The notes below the pieces were generated by a model. That model did no database searches and was not told the DNA's origin. It saw only the letters and a list, made by a program, of their open reading frames with translations. The translations under genes were made by a program, and so were the position numbers. DNA of 64,000 nt from Ruegeria_B marisflavi (GTDB taxonomy: Bacteria; Pseudomonadota; Alphaproteobacteria; Rhodobacterales; Rhodobacteraceae), in assembly GCF_025673445.1 (NCBI RefSeq), contig NZ_JAOVQN010000001.1:62001-126000 (forward strand). The letters run 5' to 3'. This document shows, piece by piece, positions 17,841 to 26,086 of the stretch (the stretch's first letter is position 1; each line of letters opens with the position of its first letter).

Positions 17841-18527
17841 ATGGCGCAGCTCAAGAAGATCCTGCTGGTGGATGATGACGACGACCTGCGCGAAGCGCTG
17901 AGCGAACAACTGGTGATGACCGAGGACTTCGATGTCTTCGAAGCCGAAACCGGCCATGCCGCAACCGACCGGGTGAAAGAGGCGATCTATGACCTCATCA
18001 TCCTGGATGTGGGCCTGCCCGACACGGATGGGCGCGAGCTGTGCCGCCTGATGCGCAAGCAGGGGGTCAAAAGCCCGATCCTCATGCTCACCGGCCATGA
18101 TGGCGACGCCGACACCATTCTGGGGCTTGATGCGGGGGCCAATGACTATGTCACCAAACCGTTCAAGTTTCCGGTCCTGCTCGCCCGCATCCGCGCCCAG
18201 CTGCGCCAGCACGAGCAATCCGAGGATGCGGTGTTCCAGCTTGGGCCGTACACGTTCAAACCGGCGATGAAGATGCTGATCACCGAGGACGAGCGCAAGA
18301 TCCGTCTGACCGAGAAGGAAACCAATATCCTCAAGTTCCTGTACCGGTCCACCGACGGCGTCGTTCCCCGCGATGTGCTGCTGCACGAGGTCTGGGGCTA
18401 TAACGCCGGTGTTACAACCCACACGCTTGAAACCCACATCTACAGGCTGCGTCAAAAAATCGAGCCCGACCCTTCGAATGCGCGCCTTCTGGTGACGGAA
18501 TCAGGCGGTTACAGGCTGGTCGCCTGA
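17841..18527 (+). CDS. OmpR/PhoB-family response regulator, possibly CenR-like
   Basis: The 228-residue protein has a receiver domain (residues 6-120) with the acidic DDDDD cluster, phosphorylatable D56 in LIILDVGLP and the K of YVTKPF. A winged-helix DNA-binding domain follows (about 135-228) with HTLETHIYRLRQKIE. AGGAGG lies 7 bases before the ATG. No histidine kinase is adjacent, so it is an orphan regulator. The wording of its N-terminus recalls the essential envelope regulator CenR of alphaproteobacteria, but this is memory-based and unverified. A strong terminator follows about 100 bases downstream. Confidence 0.88.
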   Translation: MAQLKKILLVDDDDDLREALSEQLVMTEDFDVFEAETGHAATDRVKEAIYDLIILDVGLPDTDGRELCRLMRKQGVKSPILMLTGHDGDADTILGLDAGANDYVTKPFKFPVLLARIRAQLRQHEQSEDAVFQLGPYTFKPAMKMLITEDERKIRLTEKETNILKFLYRSTDGVVPRDVLLHEVWGYNAGVTTHTLETHIYRLRQKIEPDPSNARLLVTESGGYRLVA

Positions 18528-18629
18528 TGGTAGGGTTGATTCAGGTCAAAGAAACACCACAATGTTATCTTTAACTTGATACTTAACCCGTTCATGTCCG
18601 GGCAATGACATGTACCTCCCTGTTGGACT

Positions 18630-18657
18630 GGCCGGGCTTCGTGCCCGGCCTTTTTTT
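18630..18657 (+). terminator. Rho-independent terminator after the response regulator
   Basis: An 8-bp stem GGCCGGGC/GCCCGGCC with a TTCGT loop is followed directly by seven T residues. It separates the response-regulator transcript from xthA. Confidence 0.92.
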
Positions 18658-18725
18658 GCGCAGGCCATGGACATCGACGGACAAGGCGATAGGTTTCGCC
18701 GGACCCGATGAAAGCGAGACGCGCC

Positions 18726-19514
18726 ATGCCCTTTACCCTTGCCACCTGGAACATCAACTCGGTCCGCCTGCGCGAACCCATCGTGTGCAAGCTCTTGGCC
18801 GAGCAAGGGCCGGACATCCTCTGCCTGCAAGAGATCAAGTCGCCCGTCGACAAGATGCCGGTCGAAAGCTTTGCCGACCTGGGATACCGGTACGTCGTGG
18901 CGCATGGGCAAAAGGGCTATAACGGGGTCGCCATCCTGTCACGCCTGCCGATCGAGGAAGTCGCGCGCGAGGATTTCGCGACGCTGGGCCATGCCCGCCA
19001 CGTGGCGGCGCGGCTGGAAAACGGGGTCACCATCCATAACTTCTATGTCCCCGCCGGTGGCGACGTGCCCGACCGCGAGGTGAACGAAAAATTCGGCCAG
19101 AAGCTCGACTACCTGACCGAGATGCGCGACTGGTTCCACGCAAACAACCCCGAGAAATCCATTCTCGTGGGCGACCTCAACATCGCCCCGCGCGAGGATG
19201 ACGTCTGGAGCCACAAGCAACTGCTCAAGATCGTGTCCCACACGCCCATCGAGGTCGATCATCTGGGCCAGGTGATGGAGGCGGGCAAATGGGTCGACAT
19301 CACCCGCCAGGACATCCCCGAGGGGCTCTTGTATTCCTGGTGGTCCTACCGCGCCAAGGATTGGAGCGCCGCCGACAAGGGCCGCCGGCTCGACCATGTC
19401 TGGGCCACGCCCGACATCTCGAACGCGGGCCATTCCAGCCGCATCCTGCGCGACGCGCGCGGCTGGGACCAACCCAGCGACCACGCCCCCGTGTTTGCCA
19501 GTTTCGACCTGTAG
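18726..19514 (+). CDS. xthA: Exodeoxyribonuclease III
   Basis: XthA is the AP endonuclease/3'-phosphatase of base-excision repair. The 262-residue product shows the family order: TWNINSVR at the start, LQEIKSPVDKMP with the metal-binding glutamate near residue 36, GDLNIAPREDD near residue 155, and the C-terminal SDHAPVFASF with the catalytic histidine. The ATG at 18726 (MPFTLATWN) gives the standard N-terminus; the ATG six codons earlier is also possible. It lies 96 bases upstream of the thioredoxin-TPR gene. Confidence 0.94.
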   Translation: MPFTLATWNINSVRLREPIVCKLLAEQGPDILCLQEIKSPVDKMPVESFADLGYRYVVAHGQKGYNGVAILSRLPIEEVAREDFATLGHARHVAARLENGVTIHNFYVPAGGDVPDREVNEKFGQKLDYLTEMRDWFHANNPEKSILVGDLNIAPREDDVWSHKQLLKIVSHTPIEVDHLGQVMEAGKWVDITRQDIPEGLLYSWWSYRAKDWSAADKGRRLDHVWATPDISNAGHSSRILRDARGWDQPSDHAPVFASFDL

Positions 19515-19610
19515 CAGGGTCAAATCTGGCCCTCTGAAAGAACTGAGGTCTTGGTTTCCCCGCGCGTCAGGCGCATATAGGGGCCAAATCCGAACCGGAG
19601 AAGAGCTACG

Positions 19611-20528
19611 ATGGAACTGCTGAATGGTGCGGGCGCTGTCCCCGCCGCCGATCTGATCAAGGACACGAACGAAGCCACCTTTATGGCCGACGTGGTCGAG
19701 GCCAGCCAGACGGTCCCGGTGATCGTGGATTTCTGGGCGCCCTGGTGTGGCCCCTGCAAGACGCTGGGCCCCGCGCTCGAGGCCGCCGTCACCGCCGCCA
19801 AGGGCGCAGTGAAGATGGTCAAGATCAACGTCGATGAAAACCAGATGATCGCGGGCCAGATGCGGATCCAGTCGATCCCGACCGTCTATGCCTTCCACAA
19901 GGGCCAGCCGGTCGACGGGTTCCAGGGCGCATTGCCCGCCTCCGAGATCAAGGGCTTTATCGACCGGGTGGTTGCCGCCGCTGGTGGCGAGGCCCCCGGT
20001 GCCGCGCTGGACGAGGCGGTCGCCGCTGCCGAAGAGATGCTGGAACAGGGCGCCGCCGCCGATGCCGCCGAAACCTTTGCCGCCATCCTGGGCGAGGAAC
20101 CCGACCATCCCGGCGCCTATGGCGGTCTGGTGCGTGCCCATATCGCGATGGGCGATCTCGATCAGGCCGAGGCGATCCTGAACGGCGCTCCGGCCGAGAT
20201 CTCGACCAAGCCCGAACTTGAGGCCGCCCATGCCCAGCTGGAACTGGCCCGGCAGGCCGCCAATGCCGGACCAGTGGCAGAACTCGCCGCCGCGGTCGAG
20301 GCCGATCCGGCCAACCATCAGGCCCGGTTCGATCTGGCCAAGGCGCTGCATGCCGCCGGTCAGACCGAACAGGCGGTGGCCGAGCTGCTGGACCTGTTTC
20401 GCCGCGACCGTGAATGGAACGACGGTGCGGCCAAGACCCAGCTGTTCACCATCTTCGACGCGCTCAAGCCCAACGATCCGATCGTGCTGAACGGGCGGCG
20501 CAAACTCAGCTCTCTGATATTTGCCTAA
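19611..20528 (+). CDS. ybbN: Thioredoxin-TPR protein (YbbN/CnoX type)
   Basis: The 305-residue protein joins a thioredoxin domain (residues 15-120) to TPR-like helices (about 130-295). The active site is DFWAPWCGPCK near residue 43, with both cysteines intact, unlike E. coli YbbN, which has lost one. CnoX-type proteins hold unfolded clients, protect cysteines during oxidative stress and pass clients to GroEL; the intact CGPC suggests the Caulobacter-like version with redox activity. GGAGAAGAG precedes the ATG. It leads a compact rightward set with the LON-domain, Trm112-like and sulfotransferase genes. Confidence 0.88.
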   Translation: MELLNGAGAVPAADLIKDTNEATFMADVVEASQTVPVIVDFWAPWCGPCKTLGPALEAAVTAAKGAVKMVKINVDENQMIAGQMRIQSIPTVYAFHKGQPVDGFQGALPASEIKGFIDRVVAAAGGEAPGAALDEAVAAAEEMLEQGAAADAAETFAAILGEEPDHPGAYGGLVRAHIAMGDLDQAEAILNGAPAEISTKPELEAAHAQLELARQAANAGPVAELAAAVEADPANHQARFDLAKALHAAGQTEQAVAELLDLFRRDREWNDGAAKTQLFTIFDALKPNDPIVLNGRRKLSSLIFA

Positions 20529-20555
20529 TCGCCGAACCGGACTACACTCGGACGC

Positions 20556-21200
20556 ATGATGCAATCCGCTGACCTGCCCGAAACATTGGCCGTCTTTCCG
20601 CTGCCCGGGGCGCTGTTGCTGCCCCGGTCCCGGCTGCCCCTGCATGTTTTCGAGCCGCGCTATCTCCAGATGCTCAGTGACGCGCTGAAAACGCCGCAGC
20701 GCCTGATCGGCATGGTGCAGCCCAACCCCTGCCGCAGCGACAGTGGCAAGCTGCACCAGATCGGATGTGCCGGGCGCGTGACCCAGTTCTCGGAAACCGA
20801 GGACGGGCGCTACATGATCACGCTCACCGGAATTTCCCGGTTCCGGGTTAAGTCCGAGGTCGAGGGCTTCACCCCCTACCGCCGCTGCAACGTCTGCTGG
20901 AAAGGTTTTGACCGCGATCTGGAACGCGAATGCGAGGCCGACGCCCGCTTTGCCCGCGATCCGTTCCTGCATCTGCTCAAACGCTATTTCTCGGCCCGCG
21001 ATCTGGCGACCGACTGGGAAACCCTGTGCCAGGCCGATGATGAATTGCTGGTCAACTCGCTGTCGATGCTGCTTGATTTCACGCCCGAGGACAAACAGGC
21101 CCTGCTTGAGGCACCCTGTCTCAAGACCCGGCGCGAAACGCTGGTGACACTGATCGAATTCGCCCTGCGTGGCGGCCCGGATGAGGACAGACTGCAATGA
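20556..21200 (+). CDS. LON substrate-binding-domain protein
   Basis: The 214-residue protein matches the N-terminal domain of Lon protease standing alone: FPLPGALLLPRSRLPLHVFEPRY near residues 13-35 and an IGMVQP segment near residue 50. There is no AAA+ or protease domain. Such stand-alone proteins are common in alphaproteobacteria, but their role is not established; adaptor or peptide-binding functions are guesses. It starts 27 bases after the thioredoxin-TPR gene and overlaps the Trm112-like gene by ATGA, so the proteins may be co-produced. Confidence 0.87.
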   Translation: MMQSADLPETLAVFPLPGALLLPRSRLPLHVFEPRYLQMLSDALKTPQRLIGMVQPNPCRSDSGKLHQIGCAGRVTQFSETEDGRYMITLTGISRFRVKSEVEGFTPYRRCNVCWKGFDRDLERECEADARFARDPFLHLLKRYFSARDLATDWETLCQADDELLVNSLSMLLDFTPEDKQALLEAPCLKTRRETLVTLIEFALRGGPDEDRLQ

Positions 21201-21385
21201 CCGAACCCAATACCGCTTTTGACCGCCGCATGCTCGAAGCGTTGGTCTGCCCGGTGACCCATGGCACGCTGGAGTACGACGCCGAAGCGCAGGAACTGCT
21301 GTCGAAATCCGCCCATCTCGCCTTTCCCATCCGCAACGGTATCCCGGTGATGCTGGTGGACGAGGCCCGCCGTCTGGATGACTGA
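21197..21385 (+). CDS. Trm112-family small protein
   Basis: A 62-residue protein with LEALVCPVTHGTLEYD and FPIRNGIPVMLVDEAR, the standard bacterial Trm112/YcaR layout. In eukaryotes Trm112 activates several methyltransferases; the bacterial form often keeps one zinc CPxC or, as here, a single cysteine, so metal binding is doubtful. It is translationally coupled to the LON-domain gene (ATGA), and its last 8 bases overlap the sulfotransferase gene. Confidence 0.88.
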   Translation: MTEPNTAFDRRMLEALVCPVTHGTLEYDAEAQELLSKSAHLAFPIRNGIPVMLVDEARRLDD

Positions 21386-22136
21386 ACCGGTTGCCGCCTA
21401 CATCCTCTGCGGCACCCCGCGCAGCGGCAGCACCCTTTTATGCGGCTATCTCGCGGCCACCGGAGTGGCGGGTCAGCCCGATTCCTTCTTTCGCACCCAA
21501 TCCATCGACTGGTGGGCGAAATATTGGGGCCTGCCGTTAGAATTGCGGCGGGGAACCAATGCCTTCCTCAGCGCCTATCTGGCCGCCGCAATTGCCGAGG
21601 GGCACGGCAATACCCCCGTTTTCGGCCTGCGCCTGATGCGCGAGAACCTGGGCGATATGTCCGCCGCGCTCGACCGCCTGTTTCCCGGTCTGCCCACCGA
21701 CGCCGCCCGCATCGACACTGCCTTCGGACCGACGCGTTATCTGCACCTGCGCCGCCGGGACAAGCTGGCGCAAGCGATCTCACTCGTCCGGGCCGAGCAA
21801 TCGGGGCTCTGGCACGTCGCCCCCGACGGGACCGAGGTCGAACGCCTCGCGCCACACCGCGACCCGGTTTACGATTTCGACGCAATAGACCGCGAGGTAA
21901 AGGCGCTGGAAGCCTATGAACAGGGCTGGACCGACTGGTTTACTGCCCAGCGTATCGTCCCGCTTGCTTTCCACTATGAGGATCTGGCGGATACACCCGA
22001 ACGGGTGCTCTCCGCCATTCTGGACCATATCGGACAGGACCCGGCCAAGGCGCGCGGTCTGGAACCCACGGTTGCCCGCCTCTCCGACGCGCTCAGCGCG
22101 GAATGGGCCGCGCGCTATCGCGCGCAGGTGTGCTGA
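21378..22136 (+). CDS. Stf0-type sulfotransferase
   Basis: The 252-residue protein has the PAPS 5'-phosphosulfate loop CGTPRSGSTLL near residue 12 and the 3'-phosphate region YLHLRRRDKLAQAISLVRA near residue 118. SFFRTQSIDWWAKYWG resembles mycobacterial Stf0, which sulfates trehalose. The acceptor here is unknown; marine bacteria may use a glycolipid or sugar. It overlaps the Trm112-like gene by 8 bases and ends 7 bases from the convergent UbiH-type gene. Its by-product PAP would be cleared by a CysQ-type phosphatase such as the one at 1166-1969. Confidence 0.82.
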   Translation: MTEPVAAYILCGTPRSGSTLLCGYLAATGVAGQPDSFFRTQSIDWWAKYWGLPLELRRGTNAFLSAYLAAAIAEGHGNTPVFGLRLMRENLGDMSAALDRLFPGLPTDAARIDTAFGPTRYLHLRRRDKLAQAISLVRAEQSGLWHVAPDGTEVERLAPHRDPVYDFDAIDREVKALEAYEQGWTDWFTAQRIVPLAFHYEDLADTPERVLSAILDHIGQDPAKARGLEPTVARLSDALSAEWAARYRAQVC

Positions 22137-22143
22137 ACGTATC

Positions 22144-23370
22144 TCAGATCGGGCGGCCCTGCATCAGCTTGGGCAAGTCACCGGTCAGCCCCGCCGCCTC
22201 GCGCACGAACCCGCGCCGCAACCCGGGCAGTTTGCCCATCAGCCCCATGCCCAGGTCGCGTCCCGCCCGCAGGATCGGATTGTCGTTTGAAAACAGCCTG
22301 TTGAACACATCGGTCGCCAGCGCCAGCGTGGCCGTGTCGAACCGCCGCCACTGCTGGTACCGCTCCAGCACCGGAATCGAGCCGATATCCTCGCCGCGCC
22401 GTCGCGCCAGCGTCAGCACCTCGGCCAGCGCACCCACATCGCGCAGGCCCGCGTTCAGCCCCTGACCGGCAATCGGGTGCATCCCGTGCGCCGCATCGCC
22501 CACCAGCGCCAGCCGTTCGGCGACAAAGGCATTGGCGATGGTCAGGTTCAGTGGATAGGTGAACCGCGCCCCTTCCAGCCGGATCTCGCCCAGGAAATCG
22601 CCAAAGCGCGGGCGCAGGATCTCCAGATACTCCGCCTCGGGCAGCGCGTTGATACGCGCCGCCGCTTCGGTCCGCTCGCTCCACACGATGGAGCTGCGAT
22701 TGCCCGGCAGCGGCAGGATCGCCAGCGGCCCCGGCGGCATAAAGAACTGATGCGCGATGCCGTGATGCGGCAGCTCGTGCGCGATGGCGCAGACCAGCGC
22801 CGTCTGGCCATAGTCCCAGCCGGTCCGCTTGATGCCCGCGCGCGCGGCGGTCCCGCTCTTGCGCCCGTCGCAGCCCACCAGCAGCGCCGCGCGCCGGGTC
22901 GCCCCGTCGCTCAGCGTCACCGTCACGCCGGTGGCGTCGACCTCCTGCGCCACCACCGACACGCCGTTCAACTGGGTGATGCCGGGCGCCGCGTCCATCG
23001 CTTCCAAGAGGGCGCGCCGCAGATACCGGTCCTCGACCATGTACCCCATCGGGCCTTCCTCGATCTCGGCATGGTCGAAATGCAGAAAGAACGGCGACGG
23101 TCCTTCGCCCGCATGGCCGTCGGTCACCTTGATCTCCAGCATCGGCTGGGCGTTGTCCGCGACACGCGCCCAAACGCCGATGGCCGCCAGCAAGCGTTGC
23201 GACCCCAGCGCCAGCGCATAGCCGCGCCCGTCGAACCCGGCGTCCGCTCGCACCGGCTCGGGCAGCGCATCGGCGATGGTCACCGAATGACCGTTTCCAG
23301 CCAGTGCCAAAGCCAGCGCCGGGCCGTTCAGCCCACCGCCCACGATCAGAATATCGGTTCTCTGTTCCAT
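22144..23370 (-). CDS. UbiH/Coq6-family FAD-dependent hydroxylase
   Basis: A 408-residue flavin monooxygenase of the type that hydroxylates the ubiquinone ring. The FAD-binding GGGLNGPALALALA lies near residue 11, the DG motif LLVGCDGRKS near residue 157, and the second FAD motif LVGDAAHGMHPIAGQGLNAGLRD is split by GD near residue 280. The family members UbiH, UbiF, UbiI and UbiL cannot be told apart here. The ATG at 23370 opens directly into the dinucleotide fold; the frame is open 29 codons further upstream. Divergent from the amidase gene. Confidence 0.88.
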   Translation of the reverse strand: MEQRTDILIVGGGLNGPALALALAGNGHSVTIADALPEPVRADAGFDGRGYALALGSQRLLAAIGVWARVADNAQPMLEIKVTDGHAGEGPSPFFLHFDHAEIEEGPMGYMVEDRYLRRALLEAMDAAPGITQLNGVSVVAQEVDATGVTVTLSDGATRRAALLVGCDGRKSGTAARAGIKRTGWDYGQTALVCAIAHELPHHGIAHQFFMPPGPLAILPLPGNRSSIVWSERTEAAARINALPEAEYLEILRPRFGDFLGEIRLEGARFTYPLNLTIANAFVAERLALVGDAAHGMHPIAGQGLNAGLRDVGALAEVLTLARRRGEDIGSIPVLERYQQWRRFDTATLALATDVFNRLFSNDNPILRAGRDLGMGLMGKLPGLRRGFVREAAGLTGDLPKLMQGRPI

Positions 23371-23455
23371 GCCGCGCAATATGCGCCTCGCTACGGGATT
23401 GTCCATGTGCAGTCCTGTCGCTACCGTCGCCCTCGACTCGCAGCGGGAGGATGAC

Positions 23456-24784
23456 ATGGGCGACTGGCTGAAGATGACGGCAAGCGATCTGGGGCGCGGG
23501 ATCGGCGCGGGGCGGATCGACCCGGTTGAACTGACCGAGTGTTATCTCGATGCCATCGACGCGCATCCGCACCGCGACGCGATCTATGCCCGCGTCACGC
23601 ATGATCGCGCCCAGGCCGAGGCCCGCGCCGCCGCTGACCGTGCCAGGCAGGGCTTGCGCCGGTCGCTGCTCGATGGAGTGCCGATCAGCTGGAAAGACCT
23701 GTTCGACACCGCAGGAACCGGGACCGAGGCAGGCTCGGCCCTGCTCAAGGGCCGGGTACCCGACACCGACGCGCTGGTTCTGCGCAATGCCACCGCCGCA
23801 GGCTCCGTCTGCCTGGGCAAGACACATATGAGCGAACTGGCCTTCTCGGGGCTTGGCCTCAACCCGATCACCGCCACGTCCCCAAATGTACACGACCCGA
23901 AATGGGCTCCGGGCGGATCCTCCTCTGGCGCTGCCGCCTCGGTTGCGTTTGGCCTTGCTGCCTGTGGCATCGGTTCCGATACCGGTGGTTCGGTCCGTCT
24001 GCCCGCCGCCTGGAACGATCTGGTCGGGCTCAAGACAACATCAGGCCGCATCAGCCTCGAAGGCGTTGTGCCCCTGTTGCTGAAATTCGACACCATCGGT
24101 CCGCTCGCACGCTCGGTCGAGGATGCCGCGCAGATGATGGCTCTGCTCGAAGGCGGCAAACCCATCGATCTGCGGGGAGCCGGTCTTGCGGGCAAGCGCT
24201 TTGCGGTTCTCGAAACTCTGGCGCTTGACGATGTACGAACACAGCCGGCCGAGGCGTTCGACACCGCGCTGCGCCGACTCGCTGAAGCCGGGGCAGAGAT
24301 CGTGCCGCTGAAAATCCCCGAGCTGGTCGAAGCGATGAGCTTTTCGGCCATTCTTTACACGGCAGAGGCTTATGGCCTCTGGCGTGACGTGATCGAGGCA
24401 AACCCCTCTGCCATGTTCGACCAGATCCGCGAGCGGTTCCGGAGCGGGCAAAACTATTCTGCACCGGACTATGTCGCCGCCTGGGCCAAACTGGATGCCT
24501 GCCGCGCGGCCTGGGACATGGCCACCGCGGGATTCGATGCGGTACTTGCCCCAACGGCGCCGATCCCGCCATCCGACCGCGACAGGTTGATGCAGGATCA
24601 GGATTATTATGTGACAGAGAACCTGCTGGCCATGCGCAACACCCGCATCGGCAACATGATGGGGCTTTGCGCGCTCAGCCTGCCCACCGGCACGCCGGGC
24701 TGCGGCCTGATGCTGATGGGGCGCCCGGACTGCGAAGAGGCGTTGCTGCGTACCGGCGCCGCCGCCGAGCGCGCCTTGACCTGA
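23456..24784 (+). CDS. Amidase-signature family hydrolase
   Basis: The 442-residue protein has the Ser-cisSer-Lys triad of amidase-signature enzymes: the lysine in PISWKDLFDTAG near residue 79, the cis-serine in GGSSSGAAAS near residue 155, and the nucleophile in GSDTGGSVRLPA near residue 178. It should hydrolyse a carboxamide; members range from GatA to aryl-amidases. The absence of gatB and gatC nearby argues against tRNA amidotransfer. GGGAGG lies 6 bases before the ATG at 23456. It is divergent from the UbiH-type gene with an 85-base gap. Confidence 0.88.
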   Translation: MGDWLKMTASDLGRGIGAGRIDPVELTECYLDAIDAHPHRDAIYARVTHDRAQAEARAAADRARQGLRRSLLDGVPISWKDLFDTAGTGTEAGSALLKGRVPDTDALVLRNATAAGSVCLGKTHMSELAFSGLGLNPITATSPNVHDPKWAPGGSSSGAAASVAFGLAACGIGSDTGGSVRLPAAWNDLVGLKTTSGRISLEGVVPLLLKFDTIGPLARSVEDAAQMMALLEGGKPIDLRGAGLAGKRFAVLETLALDDVRTQPAEAFDTALRRLAEAGAEIVPLKIPELVEAMSFSAILYTAEAYGLWRDVIEANPSAMFDQIRERFRSGQNYSAPDYVAAWAKLDACRAAWDMATAGFDAVLAPTAPIPPSDRDRLMQDQDYYVTENLLAMRNTRIGNMMGLCALSLPTGTPGCGLMLMGRPDCEEALLRTGAAAERALT

Positions 24785-24890
24785 ATGCCACAATTCCCTG
24801 CCATGGCAACGCTTTGTCTGGACGCAAGCGGGGTTCATCTGTAATTTGATCTCGAACGGGGCGCGATGATCCCGAGACGAGGCAGACCAG

Positions 24891-26072
24891 ATGAATTTCC
24901 CCGAGCGGTTTTCGAACCTACCGGCCTATGCATTCCCGCGCCTGCGCGCGTTGCTCGACCATCATGCGCCGGGCGGCGAGGTCGTGCATATGACCATCGG
25001 CGAGCCCAAGCACGATTTCCCGGCCTGGGTGACGGATGTCATCGTCGAAAACGCGCATCTGTTCCAAAGCTATCCGCCGAACGAAGGCTCGCCCGCCCTG
25101 CGCGGCGCGATCTGCGACTGGATCGCGCGCCGCTATGGCGTGATGCTTGACCCCGAACAGAACGTGATGGCCCTGAACGGCACGCGCGAGGGGCTTTATA
25201 ACGCCGCCATGGCGCTCTGTCCTGAAAACAAGAACGGCCAGCGGCCCATCGTGCTGTGTCCGAACCCGTTCTATCAGGTCTATATGGTCGCCGCGATTTC
25301 GGTGGGCGCCGAGCCGCATTTCGTGCCCGCCACCGCCGCCACCGGCCATCTGCCCGACTATGCCAGCCTGCCCGCCGAGGTGCTGAACCGCACCGCCGTG
25401 GCCTATATCTGCTCGCCCGCCAACCCGCAGGGCGCGGTGGCCAGCCGCGATTACTGGGCCGAACTGATCGGTCTGGCCGAACAATACGATTTCCGCATCT
25501 TCGCCGATGAATGCTATTCCGAGATCTACCGCGACACCGCCCCCACCGGCGCGCTGAGTGTGGCCCGGGACATGGGCGCGCATCCCGAACGGGTGGTGCT
25601 GTTCAACTCGCTGTCGAAGCGGTCGAACCTTGCCGGTCTGCGCTCGGGCGTGATCGCGGGCGGGCCGGAAACGATGAAACATGTCAAGCAGTTGCGCAAC
25701 TACTCCGGCGCCCCGCTGCCTGGCCCGCTTCAGGCCGCGGCCGCGCGGGTCTGGGCCGACGAGGCACATGTCGAAGAAAACCGCGCGCTCTATCAGGCGA
25801 AATATGCCGTGGCCGATCAGGTCTTTGCCGGGGTGCAGGGCTATATGCCGCCCGAGGCAGGGTTCTTCCTCTGGCTGCCGGTCGACGATGGCGAGGCGTC
25901 GGCGCTCAAGGTCTGGCGCGAAACCGGCGTCCGGGTCTTGCCCGGCGCCTATTTGGCACAAGGTAAACCGGGGCAAAATCCGGGCGAGAATTACATAAGG
26001 GTCGCAATGGTGGCCCCAAAAGAAGAATTGCAGCGCGGGCTGATCAAGCTACGTGACTGCATCTATGGCTGA
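24891..26072 (+). CDS. Class I/II aminotransferase, possibly DapC-like
   Basis: A 393-residue fold-type I PLP enzyme. Visible motifs are GEPKHDFP near residue 37, SYPPNEGSPALRGAI near residue 62, CSPANPQGA near residue 174, FADECYSEIY near residue 205 and the PLP lysine in FNSLSKRSNLAGLR near residue 242. The overall pattern resembles proteobacterial succinyldiaminopimelate aminotransferases of lysine and wall synthesis, but other aminotransferases look alike. It lies 14 bases upstream of ftsK on the same strand, so the two may share a transcript. Confidence 0.85.
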   Translation: MNFPERFSNLPAYAFPRLRALLDHHAPGGEVVHMTIGEPKHDFPAWVTDVIVENAHLFQSYPPNEGSPALRGAICDWIARRYGVMLDPEQNVMALNGTREGLYNAAMALCPENKNGQRPIVLCPNPFYQVYMVAAISVGAEPHFVPATAATGHLPDYASLPAEVLNRTAVAYICSPANPQGAVASRDYWAELIGLAEQYDFRIFADECYSEIYRDTAPTGALSVARDMGAHPERVVLFNSLSKRSNLAGLRSGVIAGGPETMKHVKQLRNYSGAPLPGPLQAAAARVWADEAHVEENRALYQAKYAVADQVFAGVQGYMPPEAGFFLWLPVDDGEASALKVWRETGVRVLPGAYLAQGKPGQNPGENYIRVAMVAPKEELQRGLIKLRDCIYG

Positions 26073-26086
26073 GGTTCGAGGGTAGC

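Noticed and set aside
18939..21197. 752-codon open frame opposite xthA, the thioredoxin-TPR gene and the LON-domain gene
   Set aside because: It spans three convincing genes on the other strand and has no recognisable motif or ribosome site.
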